Shown: in pieces, positions 28,915 to 38,267 of the stretch | Layout: each line of letters starts with the position of its first letter | Position numbering within the stretch: the stretch's first letter is position 1 | Source of the DNA: Janthinobacterium sp. ROICE36 | GTDB taxonomy: Bacteria > Pseudomonadota > Gammaproteobacteria > Burkholderiales > Burkholderiaceae_D | DNA: 64,000 bases | Reading direction: 5' to 3' | Assembly (NCBI RefSeq): GCF_002869965.1 | Contig: NZ_PEBS01000017.1 | Location: 27,468 to 91,467, forward strand | Position numbers and translations under genes: made by a program | Notes under the pieces: model-generated | The model's input: the letters and a program-made list of their open reading frames with translations, nothing else | What the model was told of the DNA's origin: nothing | Databases searched by the model: none

Positions 28915-29010
28915 CGCTTCTTCTCCGGTTGGCTGGGGTGACAACCATGAAACGCAGCGGCGCAGAAAAAGGGGTTAAAGGCGCGTAAAAATATTCACGC
29001 GGCTGCGGCC

Positions 29011-29634
29011 TTACTCAAATCCCCGTATGCGGTCGCCATTGAAATTCGGCAGGCGCCACTCGAAGTGCAGGGCCAGGAAGCGAAACAGGAAACCGGCACC
29101 GATGGACGCCAGCTGCGCCACGGAGCTGTCGACCTTGAAGTACAGCAGGCCCACATACAGGCTGCCCGTAAACAGGGCCACGGTGGCATACACTTCGCGC
29201 TGCAGCACGAGGGGAATCTGGTTGCACAGGATATCGCGTAGCAGGCCGCCGAAGACGCCCGTGATCATCCCCGCCAGCACGACGATGGCCGGGTGCATCT
29301 TGGCCGACATGGCGATGTCGCAGCCGATCACGCAAAACGCCACCAGGCCCAGTCCATCGACCAGTAAAAAAATCGCGCGCAAATGATGCAGGTAGCGCGC
29401 AACAAAGGCCGTGACGACGGCCGCGCCGATGGTAAACAACAGGTATTCGGGATGCGCGATCCAGCCCAGCGGATAATGCCCCAGCAGCACGTCGCGCACG
29501 GTGCCGCCACCCAGCGCCGTGACGGTACCGATCATGCAAATGCCGAACAAATCCATGCCGCGCCGCATGCCCATGATGGCGCCGGACATCGCTTCGGCGA
29601 CAATCGCCACCAGGTAAATCGTATATAACAGCAT
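29011..29634 (-). CDS. Trimeric intracellular cation channel family protein (YicG-like)
   Basis: Inner-membrane protein of 207 aa with seven hydrophobic helices made of two repeats. Each repeat carries the conserved glycine-arginine signature: GGGTVRDVLLG in the first and GGLLRDILCNQIPLVL in the second. Bacterial members (formerly UPF0126) are homologues of TRIC channels and conduct cations. It starts 4 bp from the PBP stop and may be cotranscribed with it. Confidence 0.9.
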   Translation of the reverse strand: MLLYTIYLVAIVAEAMSGAIMGMRRGMDLFGICMIGTVTALGGGTVRDVLLGHYPLGWIAHPEYLLFTIGAAVVTAFVARYLHHLRAIFLLVDGLGLVAFCVIGCDIAMSAKMHPAIVVLAGMITGVFGGLLRDILCNQIPLVLQREVYATVALFTGSLYVGLLYFKVDSSVAQLASIGAGFLFRFLALHFEWRLPNFNGDRIRGFE

Positions 29635-29638
29635 GCTC

Positions 29639-32068
29639 TTACTCTTCCGAAAATGATTTGAGAATTTGTTCGCGTTCGCGCGCTTCGCTCAGGGTGCGCG
29701 CCTCGCTCGTGCCTGTACTGGAACCGCCATTGCCAGCGTCACCGTGCGCCATGCGCGTATCCGCATCGCCGCTGCCGCAGCTGACACTGCTGTGGATAAA
29801 GGCGTGGCTGTCTCGCAGGCAGTCGCCAGCCAGGTACTCCTCATACACATAATCGCCATCGAGCAGCGCCAGGCCTGGCGGTTCGGCCAATACCTGCTCG
29901 CGGCGGCCCTGCACGGCCACTTGCATGTAGTCGCGCCAGACGGGCAGCGCCAACGTCCCCCCGGTGGCGTTACCCAGGCTTTTCGGCTGGTCGTAGCCGA
30001 GCCAGACGACGGACACCAGGCCCGAGGAATAGCCGGCGAACCAGGCGTCGTATGCATTGTTCGACGTGCCCGTCTTGCCTGCTGCGTCGCCGCGTCCCAG
30101 CGCCAGCGCGCCGCGTCCCGTGCCGCTCTTGACGACATCGCGCAACATGCTGTCCATGACGTAGGCATTGCGCGTGGTGATGACTTGCGTGCCCTGCACC
30201 GGTTCGCCTTTCGGACGCGGCGCCGCATCGCTGAACAGCACTGCGCCGCTGCGGCTACGCACTTCCTTGATCAATTTTGGCGGCATCTGCATGCCGCCAT
30301 TGGCGAATACGGCATACGATTGCGCCAGTTGCAGCGGCGTGACGGCGCCCGCGCCCAGCGCCAGCGGCAAGGAGACGGGATTGCGCGCGCCCTCGAAGCC
30401 GAAGCGCGTGGCGAAGTGCTGCACGTAGCCGGGGCCGGCCGCCTGCATCAGGCTGACGGCCACCAGGTTCTTCGAGCGCACCAGACCGCGCCGCACGCTG
30501 ATGAAGCCTTCATAGTTATTGCCGTAATTGCGCGGACGCCAGGGCCGCGCGCCCGTTTCCCGCGGCAGCAGCAGGCGCTGCGTGTCGTCCACGGCCGTAC
30601 CGGGAAAATATCCCTTTTCCAGCGCCGCCGAATACACGAAGGGCTTGAAGCTGGAACCGGGCTGGCGGTACGCCTGCATGGCATGGTTGTAGTGATTGCG
30701 GTAGAAATCGAAGCCGCCCGCCATGGCGACGATTTCGCCGCTGTGCGCATCAACGGAAATGAGCGCGCCTTCCATCTCGGGCAGCTGGCTCACCAGCCAG
30801 CGCTTCTTTGCGACGTCGTGCACCACGCGAATCACGCTGTTTTCAACGATGGCGCGCTTGCCATCCCACTGCAGCTTGCCGCCCAGGCGCGCATCCGAAG
30901 CGGTCAGCACGATCTCGTCGCCATTGCGCAGCTGCGCCGTCAACTGACGCTTGCCCGACGTTCCGACCTTGCGCACCAACGCAGCGCGCAATTCTCCGCT
31001 GTCAGGAAAGGCGGCCAACTGGCGCGCGACGCTGTCTGCGGAGGCGGCCAGGCGCGCTTCCGGGCCACGATAGCCACGCCGCGCCTGCGCGTTCAGCAAG
31101 CCATCGCGCAGCGACTTGTCGGCTGCCCGCTGGGGCACCATGCGGATGGTGGTGGTCACGTCCAGGCCCATGCTGTAGGCGCCTTCGGGATAGCTTTGCA
31201 GGATCAACTGGCGCGCTTCCTCGACCGCATACGCGGCTGCATGCACGGAACTGTTGCGGTCCTTGTTCAAGGCCAGTTTTTCCGCCACGGCGGCGGCGTA
31301 TTCGGCTGGCGTGATGTAGCCGAGTTCGCGCATGCGCTGCAGGATATAGTGCTGGCGCACGGTGGCGCGCTGCGGATTGGCGACGGGGTTGTAGGCCGAC
31401 GGCGCTTTCGGCAAGCCGGCCAGCATGGCCGCTTCGGCGATGCTGACCTCGGCCAGGGGCTTGTTGAAATAAATGTTCGAGGCGGCGGAAAAACCGTAGG
31501 AGCGCTCGCCCAGGTAAATCTGGTTCATATACAGTTCCAGCAGCTTGTCCTTGCCATAGTGCTGTTCCAGCTTGTAGGCGAGCAGCATCTCCGTCAGCTT
31601 GCGCTGTATGGTCTTGTCGCGCGACAGGAAAAAGTCGCGCGCCACCTGCATGGTGATGGTGCTGGCGCCCTGCGCATGGTGGCCCGTGACGATGTTGGCG
31701 AGCGTGGCGCGCGTCAAGCCATAGAAATCGACGGCGCCATGCTCGTAGAAACGCGCATCCTCGATGGCCAGCAAGGCCTGGCGCATGCGCAGCGGAATAT
31801 CCTTCAAGGGCAAAAATTCGCGCCGCTCCTCGCCGTACTCGGCCAGCAGCTCGCCTTCGCTGGAGAAAATGCGCAGCGGCAGCGCGGGCTTGTACTGGGC
31901 CAGGTGCTCGACGGCCGGCAAATCCTGCCATGCCTGGCGCAGCCACCAGCCGCTCGCCAGCGCTGCGGCCAAGGCCAGGCCCAGGGTCAATCCCAGGCCA
32001 AATTTCAGATTGCGCGCCAGCTTCGAAGGCGGCTTGCGGGTGCTAGTGGCGTTCGCTTGTGCTTCCAT
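29639..32068 (-). CDS. mrcA: Class A penicillin-binding protein (PBP1A family)
   Basis: Bifunctional peptidoglycan synthase of 809 aa anchored by one N-terminal helix (about 23-43). The glycosyltransferase domain has its catalytic Glu in AIEDARFYEHG (Glu103). The transpeptidase motifs are SSFK (472-475), SKN (532-534) and KTGT (665-668). An OB-like insert lies at about 310-430. The last 60 residues are acidic and low-complexity. It is longer than E. coli PBP1b-type and fits PBP1A. Confidence 0.92.
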   Translation of the reverse strand: MEAQANATSTRKPPSKLARNLKFGLGLTLGLALAAALASGWWLRQAWQDLPAVEHLAQYKPALPLRIFSSEGELLAEYGEERREFLPLKDIPLRMRQALLAIEDARFYEHGAVDFYGLTRATLANIVTGHHAQGASTITMQVARDFFLSRDKTIQRKLTEMLLAYKLEQHYGKDKLLELYMNQIYLGERSYGFSAASNIYFNKPLAEVSIAEAAMLAGLPKAPSAYNPVANPQRATVRQHYILQRMRELGYITPAEYAAAVAEKLALNKDRNSSVHAAAYAVEEARQLILQSYPEGAYSMGLDVTTTIRMVPQRAADKSLRDGLLNAQARRGYRGPEARLAASADSVARQLAAFPDSGELRAALVRKVGTSGKRQLTAQLRNGDEIVLTASDARLGGKLQWDGKRAIVENSVIRVVHDVAKKRWLVSQLPEMEGALISVDAHSGEIVAMAGGFDFYRNHYNHAMQAYRQPGSSFKPFVYSAALEKGYFPGTAVDDTQRLLLPRETGARPWRPRNYGNNYEGFISVRRGLVRSKNLVAVSLMQAAGPGYVQHFATRFGFEGARNPVSLPLALGAGAVTPLQLAQSYAVFANGGMQMPPKLIKEVRSRSGAVLFSDAAPRPKGEPVQGTQVITTRNAYVMDSMLRDVVKSGTGRGALALGRGDAAGKTGTSNNAYDAWFAGYSSGLVSVVWLGYDQPKSLGNATGGTLALPVWRDYMQVAVQGRREQVLAEPPGLALLDGDYVYEEYLAGDCLRDSHAFIHSSVSCGSGDADTRMAHGDAGNGGSSTGTSEARTLSEAREREQILKSFSEE

Positions 32069-32212
32069 GGTGGTATTTCCTTGCTGCCAGGAGGCCGCAT
32101 ACGCGTACGCGGCACTCCATCAAAGAAGCATTGTGCACTGCAACACACCTATCCTTATAAAAAGTAAGTATTATTTAGTATTGATAAATTTTTCTTATGT
32201 TAGGCGTGCATC

Positions 32213-33100
32213 ATGAACCTGAATCCCAAGCACACGGAAGCGTTCCGCGCCGTCGTCGAAACGGGCAGCTTCGAGCAGGCGGCATTGCAGCTGCACCTGA
32301 CCTCGCCCGCCATTTCCCAACGCGTGCGGGCGCTGGAAAGCCAGCTGGGCAATGCCTTGATCGTGCGCAGCCGCCCCGCGCACGCCACGCGCATGGGCCA
32401 GCGCCTGATGCAGTATCTGAAACGCGCCAAGCTGCTGGAAGCCGATTTGCAGGCGGAACTGGCGGTGCAACAGGATGCCCCGCTGACCCTGGTGCTGGCG
32501 CTGAACGCGGATTCGATGGGCACCTGGTTTTTCCCCGCCCTGTCCGAGGTGCTGATACGCGAGCGCGTGCTACTGGACCTGACCGTGGAAGACCAGGACC
32601 ACACCTATACCCTGCTGGAGACGGGCATGGCGATTGGCTGCATCAGCACCGAGCCCAAGCCCATGCGCGGCTGCACGGCCGAGCCGCTGGGGGTGATGCG
32701 TTACTGGTTGGTGGCCACGCCCGCGTTCCGACAGCAGTGGTTCGCGCATGGCCTGACGCGCAAGGCGGCGCGCATGGCGCCCGTCGTCGCCTACACGCGC
32801 AAGGACACCTTGCAATCGTCGTTCCTGCAAGAGGCGCTGGGGCTGCCCGAAGGCGCCTATCCCTGCCATTACGTGCCGGGCGCCACCTCGCACTTCAACG
32901 CCATCCGCTACGGTCTCGGCTACGGCATGGTGCCGGAGTTGCTACTGAAAGCAAACACGTATGGCGAACTGGTAGAAATGCTCACGCCCAAGACCCCGGC
33001 CGACGTGGCCCTGTACTGGCATACGTGGAAGGTGCAATCGCCGCGCATGGAGCAGCTGTCGCGGCACATCATCGCGGCGGCGCGCAGCATGTTGAAATAG
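32213..33100 (+). CDS. argP: LysR family regulator ArgP
   Basis: LysR-type activator of 295 aa, homologous to ArgP/IciA, which in other proteobacteria senses lysine and arginine and controls amino-acid export. The N-terminal HTH is PKHTEAFRAVVETGSFEQAALQLHLTSPAISQRVRALE. The effector domain keeps the NADSMGTWFFPAL start typical of ArgP. The usual neighbour argO/lysE is not seen here; it is divergent from the PBP gene (144 bp). Confidence 0.9.
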   Translation: MNLNPKHTEAFRAVVETGSFEQAALQLHLTSPAISQRVRALESQLGNALIVRSRPAHATRMGQRLMQYLKRAKLLEADLQAELAVQQDAPLTLVLALNADSMGTWFFPALSEVLIRERVLLDLTVEDQDHTYTLLETGMAIGCISTEPKPMRGCTAEPLGVMRYWLVATPAFRQQWFAHGLTRKAARMAPVVAYTRKDTLQSSFLQEALGLPEGAYPCHYVPGATSHFNAIRYGLGYGMVPELLLKANTYGELVEMLTPKTPADVALYWHTWKVQSPRMEQLSRHIIAAARSMLK

Positions 33101-33265
33101 TTATCGCTGCATGTCCCGGCGCTTGCGCGCCGAGCGGCGCACCGAAAGTCTCGCTACTTTCATGACGACCGGCAGGGGAATGTGCCAAGCAACCGGGGGA
33201 AGTCCACTCCAGACAGACCCGGCCGCCTGAGAGGCACCGCGCCATAGGCGCGGCGCCAGCGTTGC
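33101..33265. other. Structured intergenic region of unknown function
   Basis: This 165-bp spacer between the convergent argP and can genes has no plausible gene but holds nested inverted repeats. A hairpin GAAAGT/ACTTTC (33144-33149, 33156-33161) is followed by GTGCC/GGCAC (33182-33186, 33233-33237) enclosing CCGGG/CCCGG (33193-33197, 33218-33222), and then a CGCGCC/GGCGCG dyad. The strand is undetermined. Confidence 0.35.
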
Positions 33266-33937
33266 TTACGCCGTCGCTTCGTAGCGGGCCAGGCGAGTCG
33301 CCATGCGCGGCGCCAGCTCGTGGCCGGCCGTGACCGTCACTTCCAGGTCGTTCAGCAAGCCATCCTTCAAGCCATAGACCCAGCCATGGACGCTGAGTTC
33401 CTGGCCCCGTTCCCACGCATCTTGCACGATAGTGGTCTGGCACACGTTCAAGACCTGTTCGACCACGTTCAGTTCGCACAGGCGGTCGCTGCGCTGGCGG
33501 CTGGTCAGCACATCGCCCAGATAGCGTTCGTGCTTCTGGCCCACGTCCTGCACATGGCGCAGCCAGTTGTCGACCAAGCCGATGCGCGTGCCCGTCATGG
33601 CCGCATGCACGCCCTTGCAACCGTAATGGCCGACGATGATGACATGTTTGACTTTCAGCACGTCCACGGCAAATTGCAGGACGGACAGGCAATTGAGGTC
33701 AGAATGCACGACCACATTGGCAATGTTACGGTGCACAAACACGTCGCCAGGCGCCATGCCCAGCAGTTCGTTGGCGGGCACGCGGCTGTCGGAGCAGCCG
33801 ATCCACAGGTATTCGGGCGACGTTTGCGCTTCCAGGTTCTTGAAGAAGTTCGGGTCTTTCGCCACCATCGAGTCGGCCCAGCGGCGGTTACGCTGCAGCA
33901 GTTCCGCCAGGGCCAGGCCATTTTTCGGTTCGGTCAT
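33266..33937 (-). CDS. can: Beta-class carbonic anhydrase
   Basis: Zn-dependent CO2/bicarbonate interconversion; 223 aa. Ligands are Cys48 and Asp50 in GCSDSR, and His104 and Cys107 in GHYGC, complete for the family. It supplies bicarbonate to carboxylases and matters at low CO2. The start at MTEPKNG has GGGAG upstream; the longer frame to 34006 is not needed. Confidence 0.94.
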   Translation of the reverse strand: MTEPKNGLALAELLQRNRRWADSMVAKDPNFFKNLEAQTSPEYLWIGCSDSRVPANELLGMAPGDVFVHRNIANVVVHSDLNCLSVLQFAVDVLKVKHVIIVGHYGCKGVHAAMTGTRIGLVDNWLRHVQDVGQKHERYLGDVLTSRQRSDRLCELNVVEQVLNVCQTTIVQDAWERGQELSVHGWVYGLKDGLLNDLEVTVTAGHELAPRMATRLARYEATA

Positions 33938-34021
33938 ATCGCTCCCATTGTGTGAATACGACTGAGGGCCGCAGATCGCGCCCATAGGCCGGCGATGCGC
34001 GCACATTTCTCAGTCGTGGTG

Positions 34022-34054
34022 AAAAAAACGCCGGGATGTTTAAGCATCCCGGCG
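34022..34054 (-). terminator. Intrinsic terminator after dnaJ
   Basis: CGCCGGGATG (34029-34038) and CATCCCGGCG (34045-34054) form a perfect 10-bp stem with a 6-nt loop. Seven T follow on the minus strand. It ends the dnaJ transcript. Confidence 0.9.
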
Positions 34055-34071
34055 CATGGTATTACGTGTGC

Positions 34072-35205
34072 TTACTCAAAAAAATCCTTCACCTTGTCTT
34101 TCCAGGTCTTGCTTTGCGGACTGTGCTTGGCACCGCCCTCGGTGGTCGACTTTTCAAAGTCACGCAGCAGGTCTTTCTGTTTTTCCGTCAGCTTCACCGG
34201 TGTTTCGATCGCCACGTGGCAGAACAGGTCGCCCGCATAACCGGAACGCACGCCCTTGATGCCCTTGCCTTTCAGGCGGAAGGTCTTGCCCGACTGGGTG
34301 CCTTCAGGAATCGTGAACGACACTTTGCCGTTCAGGGTCGGCACCTCGATTTCGCCGCCCAGGGCTGCCTTGGTGAACGAGATCGGCATTTCGCAATGCA
34401 AGTCGTCGCCTTCGCGCTGGAACACGGCGTGCGGCTTGATGTGGATTTCCACATACAGGTCGCCCGACGGGCCGCCATTCGTGCCCGGTTCGCCGTTGCC
34501 GGACGAACGGATACGCATGCCATTGTCGATACCGACTGGAATTTTGACTTCCAGGGTCTTGTTGCGCTTGATGCGACCGGCGCCGCCGCATGGCGTGCAA
34601 GGGTCGGTGATGACCTTGCCGCTGCCATGGCATTTCGGGCAGGTTTGCTGGATGCTGAAGAAACCTTGCTGCATGCGCACCTGTCCGTGGCCACCGCAGG
34701 TACCGCAAGTGGTCGGCGACGTGCCCGGCTTGGCGCCGCTACCGTGGCAAGTGTCGCACTTGTCCCAGCTCGGCACGCGGATGGTCGTGTCGAAGCCGTG
34801 CGCAGCTTGCTCCAGTGTAATTTCCAGGTTGTAGCGCAAGTCTGCGCCGCGGTAGACCTGTGGCCCCGCATTGCGGCTGCGTCCACCGCCACCGCCAAAG
34901 ATGTCGCCGAAGATATCGCCGAAGCTGTCGGCAAAGCCGCCAGCACCGCCGCCGAAGCCGCCACCGCCGCCCATGTTCGGGTCCACGCCGGCGTGACCAT
35001 AGCGGTCGTACGCGTCGCGCTTTTCCGGATTGGTCAGCATTTCGTAGGCTTCTTTGACTTCCTTAAACTTTTCTTCCGATTCCTTGCTATCCGGATTGCG
35101 GTCCGGATGGTATTTCATCGCCAGTTTACGGTAAGACTTTTTGATCTCTTCTTCCGAAGCATTTTTTGCGACACCGAGTGTCTCGTAAAAATCACGCTTT
35201 GCCAT
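34072..35205 (-). CDS. dnaJ: Chaperone DnaJ
   Basis: Hsp40 co-chaperone of 377 aa that stimulates DnaK ATPase and delivers unfolded proteins. The J domain has HPD at 33-35, followed by a Gly/Phe-rich linker and the zinc-finger region with four CxxCxGxG-type repeats ([12 protein letters not shown] and three more). C-terminal substrate domains complete it. The start is MAKRDFYE at 35205; the frame upstream to 35274 is not coding. A terminator separates it from dnaK. Confidence 0.97.
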   Translation of the reverse strand: MAKRDFYETLGVAKNASEEEIKKSYRKLAMKYHPDRNPDSKESEEKFKEVKEAYEMLTNPEKRDAYDRYGHAGVDPNMGGGGGFGGGAGGFADSFGDIFGDIFGGGGGRSRNAGPQVYRGADLRYNLEITLEQAAHGFDTTIRVPSWDKCDTCHGSGAKPGTSPTTCGTCGGHGQVRMQQGFFSIQQTCPKCHGSGKVITDPCTPCGGAGRIKRNKTLEVKIPVGIDNGMRIRSSGNGEPGTNGGPSGDLYVEIHIKPHAVFQREGDDLHCEMPISFTKAALGGEIEVPTLNGKVSFTIPEGTQSGKTFRLKGKGIKGVRSGYAGDLFCHVAIETPVKLTEKQKDLLRDFEKSTTEGGAKHSPQSKTWKDKVKDFFE

Positions 35206-35250
35206 GTTGTCGGCACCTTGCAGTCTATCTACTGATGTAAAAATTACACG

Positions 35251-35291
35251 AAAAAGCCGAGTCGAGTGCTGCACTGGGCAACGACTCGGCT
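35251..35291 (-). terminator. Hairpin terminator between dnaK and dnaJ
   Basis: AGCCGAGTCG (35255-35264) and CGACTCGGCT (35282-35291) form a perfect 10-bp stem with a 17-nt loop. TTTTT follows on the minus strand. It lies 46 bp before the dnaJ start, so it probably attenuates read-through and lowers dnaJ relative to dnaK. Confidence 0.8.
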
Positions 35292-35365
35292 CGGCCGGTC
35301 TTCGCGGCTAATCCCGCGATGTAGCGTTCAGCCCGGCTACCCCCAGTTCATGGGAGCGCAAGACA

Positions 35366-37309
35366 TTACTTGCTGTCTTTGACTTCTTTGAAGTCAGCGT
35401 CAACAACGTCGTCTTGCTTGGCGCCTGCGTCCGATGCGCCAGCATCTTGCTGTGCACCTTCCGCGCCGCCGGCAGCTTGCTGCGCTTGCATGTCGGCATA
35501 CATTTTTTCGCCCAGTTTCTGCGATGCACTCGACAGTGCAGCCACCTTGGTGTCGATCTCAGCCTTGTCACCCGCCTTGATGCTTGCTTCCAGGTCGGTG
35601 ATGGCCGCTTCGATCTTCTCTTTCTCGCCCGCATCGAGCTTGTCGCCGTATTCGGTCAAGGATTTCCGGGTCGAGTGTACCAGAGCATCGGCCTGGTTGC
35701 GCGACTCGGCCAATTCTTTAACCTTCTTGTCTTCTTCCGCGTTCAACTCGGCGTCTTTCACCATCTTCTGGATTTCAGCCTCGGTCAAGCCGGAATTGGC
35801 CTTGATCGTGATCTTGTTTTCCTTGCCGGTAGCCTTGTCTTTCGCGCCGACGTGCAAGATGCCGTTGGCATCGATGTCGAAGGTCACTTCGATCTGCGGC
35901 GTGCCGCGCGACGATGGCGGAATGCCTTCCAGATTGAATTCACCCAGGCCTTTGTTGCCGGCGGCGATTTCGCGCTCACCCTGGAAGACCTTGATGGTCA
36001 CTGCAGGCTGATTGTCGTCGGCCGTCGAGAACACCTGGCTGAACTTGGTTGGAATCGTCGTGTTTTTGTGGATCATCTTGGTCATCACGCCGCCCAGGGT
36101 TTCAATACCCAGGGACAGAGGGGTGACGTCCAGCAACAGCAAATCTTTGCGTTCGCCCGACAGGACCGAACCTTGAATCGCGGCGCCCACTGCCACGGCT
36201 TCGTCCGGATTCACGTCTTTGCGTGGATCTTTGCCGAAGAATTCCTTCACTTTTTCCTGCACCTTCGGCATGCGGGTCATACCGCCGACCAAGATGATGT
36301 CGTCGATGTCGGACACTTTCACACCAGCATCCTTGATAGCGATACGGCAAGGTTCCATCGTCGCGATGATCAATTCTTCCACCAAGGACTCCAGCTTGGC
36401 GCGGGTCATCTTCAGGTTCAGGTGGACCGGCGCGCCATTGGCCATGGCGATGTACGGCTCGTTGATCTCGGTTTGTTGCGACGACGACAGTTCGATCTTC
36501 GCGCGCTCGGCCGAAGCCTTGATGCGCTGCAGAGCGATCGGATCTTTTTTCAGATCGATGCCGTTGATCTTCTTGAACTCGTCGATGATGTAATCGATGA
36601 TGCGCTGGTCGAAGTCTTCGCCGCCCAGGAAGGTGTCGCCATTGGTCGACAGGACTTCAAACTGTTTCTCGCCATCAACATCTGCGATTTCGATGATCGA
36701 CACGTCGAACGTACCGCCACCCAAGTCATACACGGCGATCTTACGGTCGCCTTTTTCGGTCTTGTCCAGGCCGAATGCCAGCGCTGCCGCGGTTGGCTCG
36801 TTGATGATGCGCTTGACGTCCAGGCCAGCGATACGGCCGGCGTCCTTGGTGGCTTGACGCTGCGAATCGTTGAAGTACGCAGGCACGGTGATGACGGCTT
36901 CGGTGACTTCTTCACCGAGGTAGTCTTCTGCCGTTTTCTTCATCTTGCGCAGCACTTCGGCGGAAATTTGTGGCGGCGCCAGTTTTTTGTCGCGTACGCC
37001 GATCCATGCATCGCCGTTGTCGGCTTTCATGATTTGGTACGGCATCAGCGCGATGTCTTTTTGGACTTCTTTTTCGTCGAACTTGCGACCGATCAAACGC
37101 TTGACTGCGTACAGCGTGTTTTTCGGATTCGTCACGGCCTGGCGTTTCGCCGGTGCGCCGACGAGAATTTCGCCATCTTCTTGATAAGCAATAATCGACG
37201 GCGTCGTGCGTGCGCCTTCAGCGTTTTCGATTACCTTTGGTTGACCGTTTTCCATGATGGAAACGCAGGAATTCGTGGTTCCCAGATCGATACCGATAAT
37301 TCTACCCAT
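35366..37309 (-). CDS. dnaK: Chaperone DnaK (Hsp70)
   Basis: ATP-driven chaperone of 647 aa. [14 protein letters not shown] opens the ATPase domain; [14 protein letters not shown] [14 protein letters not shown] and [13 protein letters not shown] are diagnostic. The lid ends in a Gln/Ala/Gly-rich tail. It is 92 bp after grpE in the order grpE-dnaK-dnaJ, typical of betaproteobacteria. A second heat-shock-like promoter lies in that gap. Confidence 0.98.
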   Translation of the reverse strand: MGRIIGIDLGTTNSCVSIMENGQPKVIENAEGARTTPSIIAYQEDGEILVGAPAKRQAVTNPKNTLYAVKRLIGRKFDEKEVQKDIALMPYQIMKADNGDAWIGVRDKKLAPPQISAEVLRKMKKTAEDYLGEEVTEAVITVPAYFNDSQRQATKDAGRIAGLDVKRIINEPTAAALAFGLDKTEKGDRKIAVYDLGGGTFDVSIIEIADVDGEKQFEVLSTNGDTFLGGEDFDQRIIDYIIDEFKKINGIDLKKDPIALQRIKASAERAKIELSSSQQTEINEPYIAMANGAPVHLNLKMTRAKLESLVEELIIATMEPCRIAIKDAGVKVSDIDDIILVGGMTRMPKVQEKVKEFFGKDPRKDVNPDEAVAVGAAIQGSVLSGERKDLLLLDVTPLSLGIETLGGVMTKMIHKNTTIPTKFSQVFSTADDNQPAVTIKVFQGEREIAAGNKGLGEFNLEGIPPSSRGTPQIEVTFDIDANGILHVGAKDKATGKENKITIKANSGLTEAEIQKMVKDAELNAEEDKKVKELAESRNQADALVHSTRKSLTEYGDKLDAGEKEKIEAAITDLEASIKAGDKAEIDTKVAALSSASQKLGEKMYADMQAQQAAGGAEGAQQDAGASDAGAKQDDVVDADFKEVKDSK

Positions 37310-37349
37310 GATTTTTTCCCTTTTATTTGCTAGATTTCAGATGGTTCTT

Positions 37350-37377
37350 ATATGTGGCAAAGCGGCATGGTTTCAAG
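37350..37377 (-). promoter_or_regulatory. Sigma-32-like promoter before dnaK
   Basis: On the minus strand CTTGAAA (37371-37377), a 13-bp spacer, and CCACATAT (37350-37357). This matches the heat-shock consensus CTTGAA-N13/14-CCCCATNT with two mismatches in the -10 half. It would start dnaK transcripts independently of grpE. Confidence 0.6.
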
Positions 37378-37400
37378 GCTTGCTTGATGCCGCACTCTGA

Positions 37401-37922
37401 TTATTTTGCTTGCGCGGTCGTTACAATGGCTGGACGCAGCAGGCGGTCCGCAATCATATAGCCCTTTTGCAGGACTGACACGATGGTATTGGCTTCCTGC
37501 TCCGCTGGCACCACGGCAACGGCCTGGTGTTTCATCGGATCGAGCTTTTCACCCTGCACCGGCAACACTTCCACCAGGCGGTTGCGCTCGAACGCGGCAT
37601 GCAATTGCTTCAGGGTCAACTCGACGCCTTCTTTCAGCGATTCGATGGTCGGTGCTTCCACCGTCAGCGCCGTTTCCAGGCTGTCTTTCACCGGCACCAT
37701 GGCTTCGGCAAAGCTTTCCACTGCGAATTTATGCGCTTTAGCAACATCTTCCTGCGCACGGCGGCGAATATTTTCGCCATCGGCCTTGGCGCGCATGAAG
37801 GCATCGTGCATCTCTGCAAGACGCGCTTCGGTACTCGCCAGTTGCTCTTCCAAAGTAGGTTCTGCGGGAGCTGCGGCGTCCGCTTGCGGATTAGGTACAG
37901 CTTGGTTTTCCTGATCTTGCAT
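37401..37922 (-). CDS. grpE: Nucleotide exchange factor GrpE
   Basis: DnaK nucleotide exchange factor of 173 aa. An acidic Gln/Ala-rich N-terminus and a long helix (about 30-75) are followed by the beta domain with [25 protein letters not shown] sequence ([10 protein letters not shown] seen) and [16 protein letters not shown], the family signature. The start is MQDQEN at 37922 with AGGAG 8 nt upstream. Confidence 0.96.
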   Translation of the reverse strand: MQDQENQAVPNPQADAAAPAEPTLEEQLASTEARLAEMHDAFMRAKADGENIRRRAQEDVAKAHKFAVESFAEAMVPVKDSLETALTVEAPTIESLKEGVELTLKQLHAAFERNRLVEVLPVQGEKLDPMKHQAVAVVPAEQEANTIVSVLQKGYMIADRLLRPAIVTTAQAK

Positions 37923-37988
37923 CTGAAAAGCTCCTACAATCAATGACTTAAATGAGTTAGTCTAATTATCTTTACAACACTAACGGGA

Positions 37989-38017
37989 AGATGGGGCTAT
38001 ATCCTATTGTTTCAAGG
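37989..38017 (-). promoter_or_regulatory. Sigma-32-type heat-shock promoter of grpE
   Basis: On the minus strand CCTTGAAA, then 13 bp, then CCCCATCT, a near-perfect match to the sigma-32 consensus. It lies about 70 bp before the grpE ATG. No CIRCE dyad (TTAGCACTC-N9-GAGTGCTAA) is visible here, so control looks sigma-32-based and not HrcA-based. The rest of the 345-bp spacer (37923-38267) holds nothing else except the terminator at its end. Confidence 0.8.
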
Positions 38018-38221
38018 GGTATGCATGGCAAAACCAGATTTACATCGTTCCATGTTACAGCTTATTACAAAGCACTTCCCATTTCGGGCAGCGATCCGTG
38101 CGCGCCCCCCCTTGATTTTGCAGGCTTCCCACGACAAAGCGGGCATTCTACCAGCCGCGTCGCAGCCATTGCCACTGGCAGCGTTGCTATCTAAATAGTG
38201 CCTTGGCCACGCCAGACATGA

Positions 38222-38245
38222 CAAAGCCGCGCAAGCGCGGCTTTT
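38222..38245. terminator. Bidirectional hairpin between grpE promoter region and hemH
   Basis: AAAGCCGCGC / GCGCGGCTTT, a 10-bp stem with almost no loop (AA), with TTTT on the plus side and TTTGTC on the minus side. It lies just past the hemH stop and can end that transcript. Confidence 0.75.
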
Positions 38246-38267
38246 ACTTATCAAAAATTCATTACCC

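Noticed and set aside
29666..32167. 833-codon plus-strand frame opposite the PBP gene
   Set aside because: Despite its length it is the antisense of a complete class A PBP with all motifs; no ribosome site or family match.
33101..33265. Cobalamin or glycine riboswitch in the argP-can spacer
   Set aside because: Blocks such as GGGGAATG and CCTGAGAGGC recall these classes, but the order and core motifs do not fit, and the downstream genes are wrong.
35414..37333. 639-codon plus-strand frame opposite dnaK
   Set aside because: A well known antisense artefact of dnaK genes; no independent support.
38025..38198. Short plus-strand frame starting MAKPDLHRS in the grpE-hemH spacer
   Set aside because: About 57 codons with a weak ribosome site, lying next to the grpE heat-shock promoter; no family match.
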